NCBI GenBank assembly: GCA_964403015.1
Contig: CAYOEJ010000042.1
Location: forward strand, 1 to 13,056
Origin: CAYOEJ01 sp964403015
GTDB taxonomy: Bacteria; Actinomycetota; Actinomycetes; Actinomycetales; Actinomycetaceae
Direction: 5' to 3'
Length of the DNA: 13,056 nt
This document shows positions 6,316 through 13,056 of this stretch, piece by piece. The notes under the pieces were generated by a model. The model was not told the DNA's origin. It ran no database searches and saw only the letters and a program-made list of their open reading frames with translations. The translations under genes and the position numbers were made by a program. The stretch's first letter is position 1. Each line of letters opens with the position of its first letter.

Positions 6316-6915
6316 CTAGCTCGCGAGCTTGCCACCAATTTCGACGATGCGCTTGGTCATGTGCTCAAGCGCGTCAATCGTGGCCTGCTCTAGTTCGTTC
6401 TGATTGTTAGCTCCGGTTACATGGGAAACACCGTAGGGGTTGCCGTCCACGAACTTCAGGCCGTCCGTGTAACCAGGGGTAACGATAATGCCGCCGAAGT
6501 GCATCACCATCTGGTAGATGTGCTGCAGGGTGGTCTCCTGACCGCCGTGCAGAGTCTGAGACGAGGTGTAGGCAGCGTATGCCTTGTTGGCAAGCTTGCC
6601 ATCTGCCCACAGACCACCGAGGGTGTCGATGAACGACTGGAAGGAACCCGTAACGTTCGCGTAGCGGGTGGGAGAACCGAAAATAACGGCGTCGGCCCAC
6701 ACGATGTCGTCACCAGTGGCAGCTGGCAGATCCTTGGTGGCCTCGTAGTTTGCGCTCCATGCCGGGTTGTCCTTGAACACCTCGGGATCAACCTGTTCGG
6801 CGATGTGGCGAACGCGTATCTCAGCACCGGCGGCCTGCGCAAACTTCTCAATGTGCTTAGCCATTTCCGTGCCGTGGCCGGTTGCCGAATAGTAAATTAC
6901 TGCTAGCTTCGTCAT
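6316..6915 (-). CDS. wrbA: NAD(P)H:quinone oxidoreductase WrbA
   Basis: This 199-residue flavodoxin-fold protein matches the usual length of WrbA. The FMN phosphate loop is YYSATGHGTEMAK (residues 8-20). The second FMN loop is FGSPTRYANVTGSFQSFID, followed by GGLWADGKLANKAYAAYTSS and HGGQETTL, all diagnostic of WrbA. GGIIVTPGYTDG and NPYGVSHVTG complete the active site. WrbA tetramers carry out two-electron reduction of quinones with NAD(P)H, avoiding semiquinone radicals. A GGGGGAA ribosome-binding site precedes ATG 6915. The gene ends in a 12-bp palindrome (AGCTCGCGAGCT, 6318-6329) that overlaps its stop codon. It is divergent from udgB. Confidence 0.93.
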   Translation of the reverse strand: MTKLAVIYYSATGHGTEMAKHIEKFAQAAGAEIRVRHIAEQVDPEVFKDNPAWSANYEATKDLPAATGDDIVWADAVIFGSPTRYANVTGSFQSFIDTLGGLWADGKLANKAYAAYTSSQTLHGGQETTLQHIYQMVMHFGGIIVTPGYTDGLKFVDGNPYGVSHVTGANNQNELEQATIDALEHMTKRIVEIGGKLAS

Positions 6916-6948
6916 TCATTCCCCCAATGGTTGTTTGACGTGATTTCC

Positions 6949-6976
6949 ACGCTAGCAGCTACACCATTGCGATCAA
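6949..6976 (-). promoter_or_regulatory. Candidate wrbA promoter
   Basis: Reading the minus strand, TTGATC (6976-6971) and TAGCGT (6954-6949) are separated by 16 bases. Transcription would start about 30 bases before ATG 6915. The match is modest and was found by eye. Confidence 0.3.
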
Positions 6977-7061
6977 GCGTTCCCGCTTTAAGTTCTCCAT
7001 CAGCGTGATTACGCACGTGGCTAGGTGAACGACGTGAGCCCACTGGCCATTTAGCTCCGGA

Positions 7062-7067
7062 TATACT
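7062..7067 (+). promoter_or_regulatory. -10 box (TATACT) for leaderless udgB
   Basis: TATACT is followed by CACCTCC and then ATG 7075. The seven bases between are the reverse complement of a Shine-Dalgarno sequence, so they cannot act as one. Transcription starting at the ATG (leaderless) explains the arrangement. No clear -35 box is visible. Confidence 0.5.
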
Positions 7068-7074
7068 CACCTCC

Positions 7075-7929
7075 ATGACCAGCGGCCGCTCACGTGTTCC
7101 ACTTCCCCACCCGGCAACTAACAAACTATTCCTCTCTCCCGTCCCGCCAGGTACGGGTTGGCCGGGCGACTCGGCAACCGAGCGCACTCCGGTCGCACAC
7201 ACGCCGACCGACGTCGTCCGGCTCGCGCTCAGCGCACAATCACTTGCCGACCTCGACGACGCCGTATCCGTTTGTCGCGCCTGCCCGAGACTGGTCGAGT
7301 GGCGCGAGAATGTTGCCCATGCGAAACGCGCCGCCTACGCCGAGGAGCCGTACTGGGGGCGGCCCGCACCCGGGTGGGGCGATCCACGGGCTCACGCACT
7401 GATCGTGGGCTTGGCTCCTGCGGCACATGGCGCTAACCGTACGGGCAGAATCTTCACCGGCGATCGCAGTGGTGACTGGCTCTACCGATCACTTCACCGT
7501 GCCGGGTTCGCTAATCAGGCGACGTCGGTTCATGCCGCCGACGGTTTAGAGCTCAACGGAGTCCGAATCACTGCGCCCGTTCATTGCGCTCCCCCGCTCA
7601 ATAAGCCACTAACCTCCGAGAAAGCCACATGCGCTCCGTGGCTGGACCGCGAGCTGTCTATCCTAGAACCGCAGCTCGAATCGATCCTCGCACTCGGAGG
7701 TATTGCGTGGACAGAAACGCTGCGCGCTGCGCGGCGTATCGGCTGGACGGTGCCGCGCCCGCAACCCAAGTTCGGCCATGGCGCTCGGGCACACCTAGTC
7801 ACCAGCCACGGTTCCAAGATTAATCTCGTGGGTTGCTATCACGTCAGCCAGCAGAACACCTTCACTGGGAAGCTCACCGAAGCGATGCTCGATGAGGTCA
7901 TCCAAACGCTCCACAACGAGATGAGCTAG
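7075..7929 (+). CDS. udgB: Type 5 uracil-DNA glycosylase (UdgB), 4Fe-4S
   Basis: This 284-residue DNA repair enzyme removes uracil and other deaminated bases. Four cysteines at residues 67, 70 (CRAC), 171 (VHCAPP) and 186 (ATCAPW) are placed to hold the 4Fe-4S cluster of family 4/5 UDGs. The active-site loop is GLAPAAHGANRTGRIFTGD (112-130); the Ala-rich GLAPAAHG form is the family 5 type. The C-terminal loop GCYHVSQQNTFTGKLT matches the 'H-P-S-x-Q-N-T-x-T-G' loop. The first 55 or so residues are a variable extension. The start at 7075 is chosen because a TATACT box lies 7 bases upstream, consistent with a leaderless mRNA. It converges with arsA across a gap of 37 bases in which I see no convincing terminator. 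Confidence 0.92.
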   Translation: MTSGRSRVPLPHPATNKLFLSPVPPGTGWPGDSATERTPVAHTPTDVVRLALSAQSLADLDDAVSVCRACPRLVEWRENVAHAKRAAYAEEPYWGRPAPGWGDPRAHALIVGLAPAAHGANRTGRIFTGDRSGDWLYRSLHRAGFANQATSVHAADGLELNGVRITAPVHCAPPLNKPLTSEKATCAPWLDRELSILEPQLESILALGGIAWTETLRAARRIGWTVPRPQPKFGHGARAHLVTSHGSKINLVGCYHVSQQNTFTGKLTEAMLDEVIQTLHNEMS

Positions 7930-7966
7930 TAACCCCACTGTTGAGCACCGACACTGCAGGCCTCAG

Positions 7967-9712
7967 CTAGAGAACTTCAAGAGCATCTCGTCCAGATGGT
8001 TCAACAGCAAGCAAAGGAACCACTGCCAAGCGCGGCGCAAGCTCCTCGACTTGTGCAAGATGCGGCGCCTCGGCTGCCGCTCGTGCGGCGAGTACTGAAT
8101 TCGATGTTTGTGCAGCAGCAAGTGACTGATTAACAATCCATGCCCACGGCGAAATACCTGCACGCTGAAGGTCTTGCTGAAGATCTACCGCCTCTTGGAC
8201 TGGCGTGGCCTCAGGAAGAGTCACAATCATGACCTTTGTCAGGTTTGAATCCTGCAATCGCATGAGAGGCGTCATCGTTCCCGCGCTATCCCCAAGATTT
8301 CGGACAATGTCCCTGTGATATGAACCTGTGGCATCGAGCAGTAATAATGTATGGCCGGTAGGCGCAGTGTCTATAACGACGAACTCCTTCCGTGCACGAG
8401 CTATGAGATGGGAAAACTCGCCGAACACTGCCACTTCCTCGGTGCATGGAGAAAGCAAGTCTTCCTCCAATTGGGCCCGACCGGCGTCGTCGAGCTTTGC
8501 GCCCTTTGTCGCCAAGACACGGGCCCGATACTTTTCCGTGGCCGCCTCTGGGTCAATGCGAGAAACAGTCAAATGTGGATCTTGCGCTCCAGCCAAAACT
8601 AGTTCTAGATGAGCAGCGGGATCGGTCGTAGAAAGATGCACCGACTTTCCGCGCTCCGCGAGTGCGAGAGCAACCGCCGCAGCAACAGTAGATTTACCTA
8701 CTCCGCCTTTACCCATACACAAGACGAGGCCGAAATCGGATAGGGCGAGATCTTCAATGAGTCTTTCCATGCGAGGTAGGCTTTCGCCGTCCGAAAGCCT
8801 TACCTGTTGCTCGGGTACCGGTGATGGAACTGCATCGTCGTCAAGAAGTACCCTCAATGCATCAACTCCGACAACCGCACGTGGCTTGAGCTTAATGTCT
8901 GTTCTGGGTAGAGCTGTCAAATTCTCGTCCAGAGCATCCAGAGCATTCTGTTCCCGGTCATAAACTGCACGCGCCAGCGCATCCGAATCCAAGCCCGGAT
9001 CATCTAGAACTGCATTAATTGCAAGATGCTGACTGGTAATGCCAAGTTTTGCTAACTCACCGGAGGTACGGGCTGCTTCGCGAAGTGCGCCCGGCTGGGG
9101 ACGAGATACGAGGACGAGCCGCGTCAAAGACGCATCCGCGAGCCTTTCGAGAGCCGTTGCGTAGCTTTGTCGCGCCTTATCCAGACCTGCCATGGGACCG
9201 AGGCAGGATGCATCACCCTTACCCTCGTTAAGGAACGATGTCCACTCGCCAGGAAGTTGTAGCAGTCGAATTGTGTGTCCCGTTGGGGCCGTATCGAACA
9301 CAATGTGGTCGTAATTATCCACTAGGGTGTCGTTTGCAAGAAGGTCGGTGAACTCATTGAAGGACGCAACTTCGGTGGTACACGAACCTGACAACTGCTC
9401 AGTGATGGAGATTATCTCTGCCTCGGGAAGCAAGTCGCGAACCGGGCCAATGATTTTCTCCCGGTAAGCTTCTGCAGCATCGTGTGGGTCGATCTCGATT
9501 CCATCAAGCCCGGGGACCTTGCTGATAGGGGTAATACGAGAACCGATAGATTGTTCTAGCACTTGCGCAACATTTGACGCAGGATCTGTTGAGACCAGTA
9601 GCACCCGCGCTCCTGCATCGGCAAGGTGGACGGCAGTAGCACATGCCAACGAAGTCTTCCCCACCCCGCCTTTCCCCGTGAAGAAAACAAATTTAGGCAG
9701 TGATTCAATCAT
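7967..9712 (-). CDS. arsA: Arsenical pump-driving ATPase ArsA (two ATPase halves)
   Basis: This 581-residue ATPase energises arsenite export with ArsB or Acr3. It is a tandem of two homologous halves, each with a deviant Walker A (GKGGVGKT near residue 13; GKGGVGKS near 334) and a DTAPTGHT switch motif. The metalloid-site cysteines are all present: SGSCTTEV (111), ASCLGPMAGL (170) and SPCTEEV (423), against 113, 172 and 422 in the plasmid R773 enzyme. This makes an active enzyme likely. I choose ATG 9712, which has AAAGG seven bases upstream and gives the family's usual N-terminus. A GTG at 9727, directly abutting the arsD stop, would add five residues. It forms an operon with arsD. No pump gene lies downstream; udgB converges there. 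Confidence 0.95.
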   Translation of the reverse strand: MIESLPKFVFFTGKGGVGKTSLACATAVHLADAGARVLLVSTDPASNVAQVLEQSIGSRITPISKVPGLDGIEIDPHDAAEAYREKIIGPVRDLLPEAEIISITEQLSGSCTTEVASFNEFTDLLANDTLVDNYDHIVFDTAPTGHTIRLLQLPGEWTSFLNEGKGDASCLGPMAGLDKARQSYATALERLADASLTRLVLVSRPQPGALREAARTSGELAKLGITSQHLAINAVLDDPGLDSDALARAVYDREQNALDALDENLTALPRTDIKLKPRAVVGVDALRVLLDDDAVPSPVPEQQVRLSDGESLPRMERLIEDLALSDFGLVLCMGKGGVGKSTVAAAVALALAERGKSVHLSTTDPAAHLELVLAGAQDPHLTVSRIDPEAATEKYRARVLATKGAKLDDAGRAQLEEDLLSPCTEEVAVFGEFSHLIARARKEFVVIDTAPTGHTLLLLDATGSYHRDIVRNLGDSAGTMTPLMRLQDSNLTKVMIVTLPEATPVQEAVDLQQDLQRAGISPWAWIVNQSLAAAQTSNSVLAARAAAEAPHLAQVEELAPRLAVVPLLAVEPSGRDALEVL

Positions 9713-9727
9713 CGGCTGGCCTTTCAC

Positions 9728-10150
9728 TTAGCAGCACCCCGATCCGCCACAGCAACCATCTGAAGCTGAAACATCCGCAAGGCCGAGTTCTATGTGACCC
9801 GCCGGCGGAGCAGTGTCAACACTGTTTTCTTCAATCCCCGCAAATCGGACAAGTTCACCGCGATCGGGGTAGCGTCCGGTAACAGCGGTAACGTCGTCGA
9901 CAAGCACTAAGGGAAGACCTGCGGATCCTGACACCTTCAGGAAGCTCACCACAGCGGGACTAGTGGCAAACGCGCTCGGGTCGTTGGCCAAGTTGTGCCG
10001 CTCAATATCCACTCCCTTCTTTTTAAGAAAGTCGAGGTCGGCAGTGAACCGCACAAGCGCTTCATCAACATCGGGACCACAGACGCCCGTGTTACAACAG
10101 AGCGCTGGTTCGAACACGCGAATGGCACGTGACTTTTTCTCATGGCTCAT
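9728..10150 (-). CDS. arsD: Arsenite metallochaperone ArsD
   Basis: This 140-residue cytosolic chaperone passes As(III) to ArsA. The essential metal-binding triad is visible as EPALCCNTGVCG (Cys18, Cys19 and Cys24, matching Cys12/13/18 of the R773 protein). The thioredoxin-like body includes DLDFLKKKGVDIERHNLAND and GSAGLPLVLVDDVTAVTGRYP. The C-terminus ends CCGGSGCC, the two extra vicinal Cys pairs known from longer ArsD proteins. The ATG at 10150 follows GGAG at eight bases. Its stop codon lies directly before the alternative GTG start of arsA, so the two are one operon. The gene is divergent from arsR and probably repressed by it. Confidence 0.95.
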   Translation of the reverse strand: MSHEKKSRAIRVFEPALCCNTGVCGPDVDEALVRFTADLDFLKKKGVDIERHNLANDPSAFATSPAVVSFLKVSGSAGLPLVLVDDVTAVTGRYPDRGELVRFAGIEENSVDTAPPAGHIELGLADVSASDGCCGGSGCC

Positions 10151-10237
10151 GAAAGAACTCCATACATAGACGAATATCGATACATCTATTCAAGAGCACG
10201 CATAGACGCTTGTCAATATGAGGGATAGACTGAGGGC
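10151..10237. promoter_or_regulatory. Divergent arsD-arsR control region with repeated ATAGAC motifs
   Basis: This 87-base gap contains ATAGAC three times on the plus strand (10166, 10202 and 10225) and the inverted TCTAT at 10185. ATAGACGAATATCGATACAT plus CTAT (10166-10189) forms an imperfect 24-base dyad upstream of arsD. For arsR, TAGACG (10203-10208) and TAGACT (10226-10231), 17 bases apart, make a plausible promoter. It ends 6 bases before ATG 10238. ArsR family repressors bind dyads overlapping promoters, so these are reasonable operator candidates. No binding is proven. Confidence 0.5.
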
Positions 10238-10609
10238 ATGTCGACTATGGAAACACCGGCGAAGGCGGTCGATGCTAATTCGGACCTGTGCTGCGAGACT
10301 CACGACCTCGTGCTGCTCAACGAGAACCTCGCGGACAACATCGCCTTGACGTTCAAAGCTCTAGCCGACCCGACGCGCGTCCGGCTCATTCGCTACCTAG
10401 CTGAATCTTCAACAGGCACCGCATGCGCTTGCCATCTCCCCCAAGCACTAGGGATCACGCAGCCCACACTCTCTTTCCATATGCGCAAGCTTCACGACGC
10501 CGGCCTCGTCACTCGAGAAAAGCGTGGCCGGTGGGTGCATTGGAGCATTCATCCAGAGGCAATGCGCGAATTGACATCCTTTCTTTCCTTGCTCAATCCA
10601 CCACGGTAG
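10238..10609 (+). CDS. arsR: ArsR-family arsenic-responsive repressor
   Basis: This 123-residue winged-helix repressor contains FKALADPTRVRLIRYL (DNA-binding domain start) and LGITQPTLSFHMRKLHDAGLVTREKRGRW (recognition helix and wing). Metal-sensing cysteines are an N-terminal pair DLCCE (Cys18 and Cys19) and ACACHLP (Cys63 and Cys65). An N-terminal Cys-Cys pair with one later Cys is the site described for Corynebacterium glutamicum ArsR, unlike the CxC site of the E. coli type. This protein has elements of both. ATG 10238 fits a leaderless transcript (TAGACT, 6 bases). ATG 10247, with GAGGG ten bases upstream, would place the pair at residues 15 and 16 and cannot be excluded. It probably controls itself and the divergent arsD-arsA. 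Confidence 0.93.
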   Translation: MSTMETPAKAVDANSDLCCETHDLVLLNENLADNIALTFKALADPTRVRLIRYLAESSTGTACACHLPQALGITQPTLSFHMRKLHDAGLVTREKRGRWVHWSIHPEAMRELTSFLSLLNPPR

Positions 10610-10701
10610 GAAAAGCTCAGGCACGCTAGGCTGAGAACGGATCGAGCGTTCGCGATGATACCGACGAAACGCTGATGTCGGCTCTCGTAAAGGGGTCTCA
10701 C

Positions 10702-11973
10702 ATGGCTCACGACTCTCTTGCTCGCAGACTCACCACCACAGACGCGGTAGTCATCGGACTCGGCTCCATGATCGGAGCCGGCGTATTCGCTGCGTTTGCG
10801 CCTGCAGCACAGGCTGCCGGGTCCGCACTCCTCGTCGGACTATTCATCGCAGCGGTTGTCGCATATGCCAACGCCACCTCCTCCGCTCAGTTGGCCGCGC
10901 AGTACCCTACCTCGGGCGGTACCTATGTATACGGGCGAGAACGCCTCGGACATTGGTGGGGATATTTAGCCGGCTGGTGCTTCGTCATCGGAAAGACCGC
11001 CTCGTGTGCTGCGATGGCACTCACCTTTGCTGCCTACGCGGCACCGGACGGATGGGAACGCCCCATCGCTGCGCTCGCCATCGTCGCTCTAGCCACGGTC
11101 AACTACCACGGGGTCTCGCGCACCGCTGCGCTCACCAAAATCATCGTCACGCTGGTTTTGGTCGCGCTCGCAACCGCCGTCGTCGTAAGTATTTCAGCGG
11201 GCGATCCGCAATGGTCGCGAGTGCATCCGTTCGGAGGAGCCGGCGGGACCGGAGGAACCAGCGGAACGTGGTATGGAGTCCTGCAATCGGCCGGGCTGCT
11301 GTTCTTCGCGTTTGCCGGGTATGCGCGCATCGCAACGATGGGAGAAGAAGTGCGCGATCCCAAGCGCACGATCCCGCGGGCGATTCAGCTGGCTCTAGGC
11401 CTCACGATCATCGTCTATGCGATTATCGCGGTAACGCTCCTGGCCACTCTCGGCCCCGAAGGGATAGCTCAATCAAACGCACCTCTTGCTTCGGCCGTGG
11501 ACGAATCTGGTCGTGGATGGGCGGGAATCGTTGTCCGAACGGGTGGAGCGCTCGCCTCGCTCGGCGCACTCTTGGCGCTCATTGCGGGCGTCGGTCGCAC
11601 GAGCCTCGCCATGGCACGCGAGGAGGACCTGCCCTCATGGCTGGCAGCTGTCCATCCGAAGTACCGAGTTCCACACCGTGCCGATGTAGCGCTCGCAATC
11701 ATCGTGTGCATTTTGGTGCTCACGGTCGATTTGCGCGAGGCGATCGGCTTCTCTTCGTTCGGCGTGCTGCTTTACTACCTCATTGCCAATGTGTCGGCGT
11801 GGACGCAGGATCGCGAACATCGCCTCTACCCGAAAGCCCTCCAAGTCGTAGGAATGCTCGGCTGCGTAATTCTGGTGGCAACGTTGCCCATCGCGTCGGT
11901 TGCGGTTGGTCTCGGCGTGCTCACTGTTGGGGTACTGCTTCGCTTCGTGCGGCTGCGGAACATCCGTGCATGA
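10702..11973 (+). CDS. APC-superfamily amino-acid permease
   Basis: This membrane transporter of about 423 residues has roughly twelve hydrophobic segments. Segment 1 contains GLGSMIGAGVFAAFAPAAQAAG, the substrate-backbone-binding GSMIGAGVF-type motif of APC amino-acid permeases. Segment 3 follows YPTSGGTYVYGRERLG, and segment 6 includes LLFFAFAGYARIATMGEEV, the family's 'F-F-A-F-x-G-x-x' break followed by the EE-R-P-type loop (GEEVRDPKRTIPRAI). This places it with cationic or broad amino-acid permeases, but the substrate is not fixed by sequence. ATG 10702 is preferred because AAAGGGG lies seven bases before it; ATG 10675 would add nine residues and has no ribosome-binding site. Its stop overlaps the start of a possible 43-codon gene by ATGA. 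Confidence 0.87.
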   Translation: MAHDSLARRLTTTDAVVIGLGSMIGAGVFAAFAPAAQAAGSALLVGLFIAAVVAYANATSSAQLAAQYPTSGGTYVYGRERLGHWWGYLAGWCFVIGKTASCAAMALTFAAYAAPDGWERPIAALAIVALATVNYHGVSRTAALTKIIVTLVLVALATAVVVSISAGDPQWSRVHPFGGAGGTGGTSGTWYGVLQSAGLLFFAFAGYARIATMGEEVRDPKRTIPRAIQLALGLTIIVYAIIAVTLLATLGPEGIAQSNAPLASAVDESGRGWAGIVVRTGGALASLGALLALIAGVGRTSLAMAREEDLPSWLAAVHPKYRVPHRADVALAIIVCILVLTVDLREAIGFSSFGVLLYYLIANVSAWTQDREHRLYPKALQVVGMLGCVILVATLPIASVAVGLGVLTVGVLLRFVRLRNIRA

Positions 11974-12101
11974 AAGATGCGACCGAGGAAGAGGTTGAAG
12001 TATCCGAATGGGCGAGAACAGCGGCTATTAACGCTAATCCCAATAGATTCTTAGCTCGTTTCGTTAGACTCTGGTGGCAAACGAGCAAAGGGACCTCATG
12101 A
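11970..12101 (+). CDS. Possible 43-residue protein coupled to both neighbours
   Basis: This short frame begins at ATG 11970, overlapping the permease stop (ATGA), and ends at TGA 12099-12101, overlapping the next gene's ATG (ATGA again). The product has an acidic N-terminus (MKDATEEEVEVSEW) and a basic, Trp-rich C-terminus (NRFLARFVRLWWQTSKGTS). It has no signal peptide and no recognised family. ATGA overlaps on both sides suggest translational coupling. Against it, its codons include TTA and several AGA, unlike the neighbours, and a TAGACT at 12065-12070 could instead be a promoter for the next gene. Confidence 0.42.
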   Translation: MKDATEEEVEVSEWARTAAINANPNRFLARFVRLWWQTSKGTS

Positions 12102-12712
12102 AAATTACCGTCATCGGTGGCTCACGCGGCACCGGCAGAAAGTTTACGGAAGCCGCTATTGAGGCTGGGCACGACCTCACCGTGCTATCCCGAAGCGGGG
12201 ATGTACCCGAAAAGGCGCACGCCGTGGTGGGCAGCGCAACTGATTCGGCAGCGGTTCGTGAGGCGGTAGCAGACGCCGACGCCGTCGTCGTCACGGTTGG
12301 TGGGGCGCGCGGGAAGCGCCGTCAACGCGCAGAGGTTACTCACGAAGTCGTCTATGCGATGAATGCGGCCGGTGTTCGCCGACTCATCGTCCAGTCCTCA
12401 CTCGGTGCGGGCGAATCCGCAGCGCAACTGGCATTTCCGATGAACCTCATCGCGCCAGTCGCACTAGCTTTTCCTCTCGCGGACCATAACGACCAAGAAG
12501 ATCTTGTACGCCAATCCGGACTCGATTGGACCATCGTTCGTCCCACCGGCCTGTCCGCAAAAGAAGGAACGGGCACATGGAAGGCGCGCACTGAATCAGA
12601 TCAAGGAAAGCTCGGCGCATCGATTTCCCGGGAAGATTTAGCAGCATTCATGCTCGAAGTCCTCACCGACGAGGCGATGTTTAAGCAGGCTATCGGCGTC
12701 GGCGGCGTGTAA
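12098..12712 (+). CDS. NAD(P)-binding Rossmann oxidoreductase (atypical SDR/NmrA-like)
   Basis: This 204-residue single-domain protein begins MKITVIGGSRGTGRKF, with the GGSRGTG dinucleotide loop at residues 7-13. The second strand is DLTVLSRSG, with Arg positioned for NADP phosphate. AVVGSATDSAAVREAVADAD and AVVVTVGGARG are the next Rossmann elements, and IVQSSLGAG and DWTIVRPTGLS match the atypical SDR group that includes biliverdin reductase B-like and NmrA-like proteins. ISREDLAAFML near the end is also typical. The substrate is unknown. The start at 12098 has AAAGGGA four bases upstream; an earlier ATG at 12074 in frame is less likely. It follows the permease and the small ORF and may be co-transcribed. 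Confidence 0.88.
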   Translation: MKITVIGGSRGTGRKFTEAAIEAGHDLTVLSRSGDVPEKAHAVVGSATDSAAVREAVADADAVVVTVGGARGKRRQRAEVTHEVVYAMNAAGVRRLIVQSSLGAGESAAQLAFPMNLIAPVALAFPLADHNDQEDLVRQSGLDWTIVRPTGLSAKEGTGTWKARTESDQGKLGASISREDLAAFMLEVLTDEAMFKQAIGVGGV

Positions 12713-12796
12713 AGCCTATTCCCTTTAGGTGAGCGGGCGAGCATACTCACTCTCACGACCCAATTTTGGCTCGTCGTAACTTGATCGGAGTCGATC

Positions 12797-13056
12797 ATGC
12801 CCACCACAAATACAAACTACGATCTCCAAGCTCGAACAATCACGATGGAAGCAGAATTCGCTGCTCCAATTGATCGTGTTTTCGACATCTATGCCGACGC
12901 CGGCAAACTCGAGCAAGTCTGGGGACCTCCCGGATACCCCGCAACTTTCGTCCGCCACGAGATGGCGCCCGGCGGCGAAATGCATTACTACATGACCGGA
13001 CCTAGCGGCGATCGATATTACGGCTATTGGAAAATTGCCGCCGTTGATCGGCCAAC
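12797..13056 (+). CDS. SRPBCC/AHSA1-family protein, 3' end outside the window
   Basis: The first 86 codons of a START-like protein are present. ITMEAEFAAPIDRVFDIYAD opens the hydrophobic-cavity fold, followed by KLEQVWGPPGYPATFVRHEM, PGGEMHYYMTGPSGDRYYG and YWKIAAVD. The pattern 'W-G-P-x-x-y-p-a-t-f' followed by 'p-G-G-x-x-x-y-y-m-t-g-P-x-G' is characteristic of the activator of Hsp90 ATPase homolog (AHSA1-like) branch of SRPBCC, whose bacterial members mostly have no known ligand. ATG 12797 follows GGAG at six bases. The gene lies 84 bases after the Rossmann protein. No stop codon is reached before the edge. Confidence 0.88.
   Translation, partial: MPTTNTNYDLQARTITMEAEFAAPIDRVFDIYADAGKLEQVWGPPGYPATFVRHEMAPGGEMHYYMTGPSGDRYYGYWKIAAVDRP

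Noticed and set aside
5713..6393. Plus-strand 226-codon frame
   Set aside because: It is antisense to the P-loop kinase with its intact Walker A, and has no family features of its own.
6912..7202. Minus-strand 96-codon frame upstream of wrbA
   Set aside because: It overlaps the udgB start and the wrbA leader, with low-complexity composition and no recognisable domain.
10616..10635. CTCAG/CTGAG inverted repeat after arsR as a terminator
   Set aside because: The stem is only 5 bp, the loop is 10 bases and no T-run follows.
10953..11969. Long plus-strand frame overlapping the permease
   Set aside because: It is an Arg/His/Ser-rich shadow of a GC-rich gene; only its last 43 codons lie outside the permease and they are treated separately.
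12725..12985. Minus-strand 86-codon frame at the right edge
   Set aside because: It is antisense to a well-recognised SRPBCC protein.

Overview
The window is a draft-quality stretch of an actinobacterial chromosome. Base composition is moderately GC-rich by eye. The gene families fit Actinobacteria, perhaps Actinomycetaceae, but this is a guess: a type 5 uracil-DNA glycosylase, an ArsR with an N-terminal Cys pair, and several likely leaderless genes with a TANNNT box directly before the ATG. There are no RNA genes, CRISPR arrays, phage genes or recognisable insertion sequences.

Left part (1-4334): a CPBP-family membrane protease, cut by the left edge and broken by a frameshift; a YdjA-like nitroreductase; a divergent MFS transporter; then two paralogous small acidic proteins that resemble YezG/DUF600-type immunity proteins. 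The paralogs flank an oppositely oriented YchJ/SEC-C zinc protein, and a small 16-bp tandem repeat lies at the end of that gene.

Middle (4349-5732): wreckage of a DmsA-type molybdopterin oxidoreductase. It lacks its 5' half, has lost an internal segment with a frameshift, and is abutted head-on by the 3' end of a GlxA/AraC-type regulator gene. It also contains a 100-N gap flanked by an exact 55-bp duplication. That is the signature of two contigs overlapping by one k-mer, so the gap is probably not real, and removing 155 bases restores the frame.

Right part (5752-13056): a small P-loop kinase, WrbA quinone reductase and the divergent UdgB, followed by an arsenic module. arsD and arsA are co-oriented and arsR is divergent. 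ArsA keeps both ATPase halves and all three metal-site cysteines, yet neither an ArsB/Acr3 pump nor an ArsC reductase lies in the window. After arsR come an APC amino-acid permease, a possible 43-codon gene joined to both neighbours by ATGA overlaps, an NAD(P)-binding Rossmann protein, and an SRPBCC/AHSA1 protein cut by the right edge.

The genes do not form one pathway. Themes are redox and stress handling (nitroreductase, WrbA, DmsA remnant, NAD(P)-binding protein), metalloid resistance and transport. I see no clear new defence or biosynthetic system. The most interesting items are the paralogous immunity-like pair, the ars genes without a pump, the small coupled ORF, and the rearranged or misassembled dmsA/araC locus.
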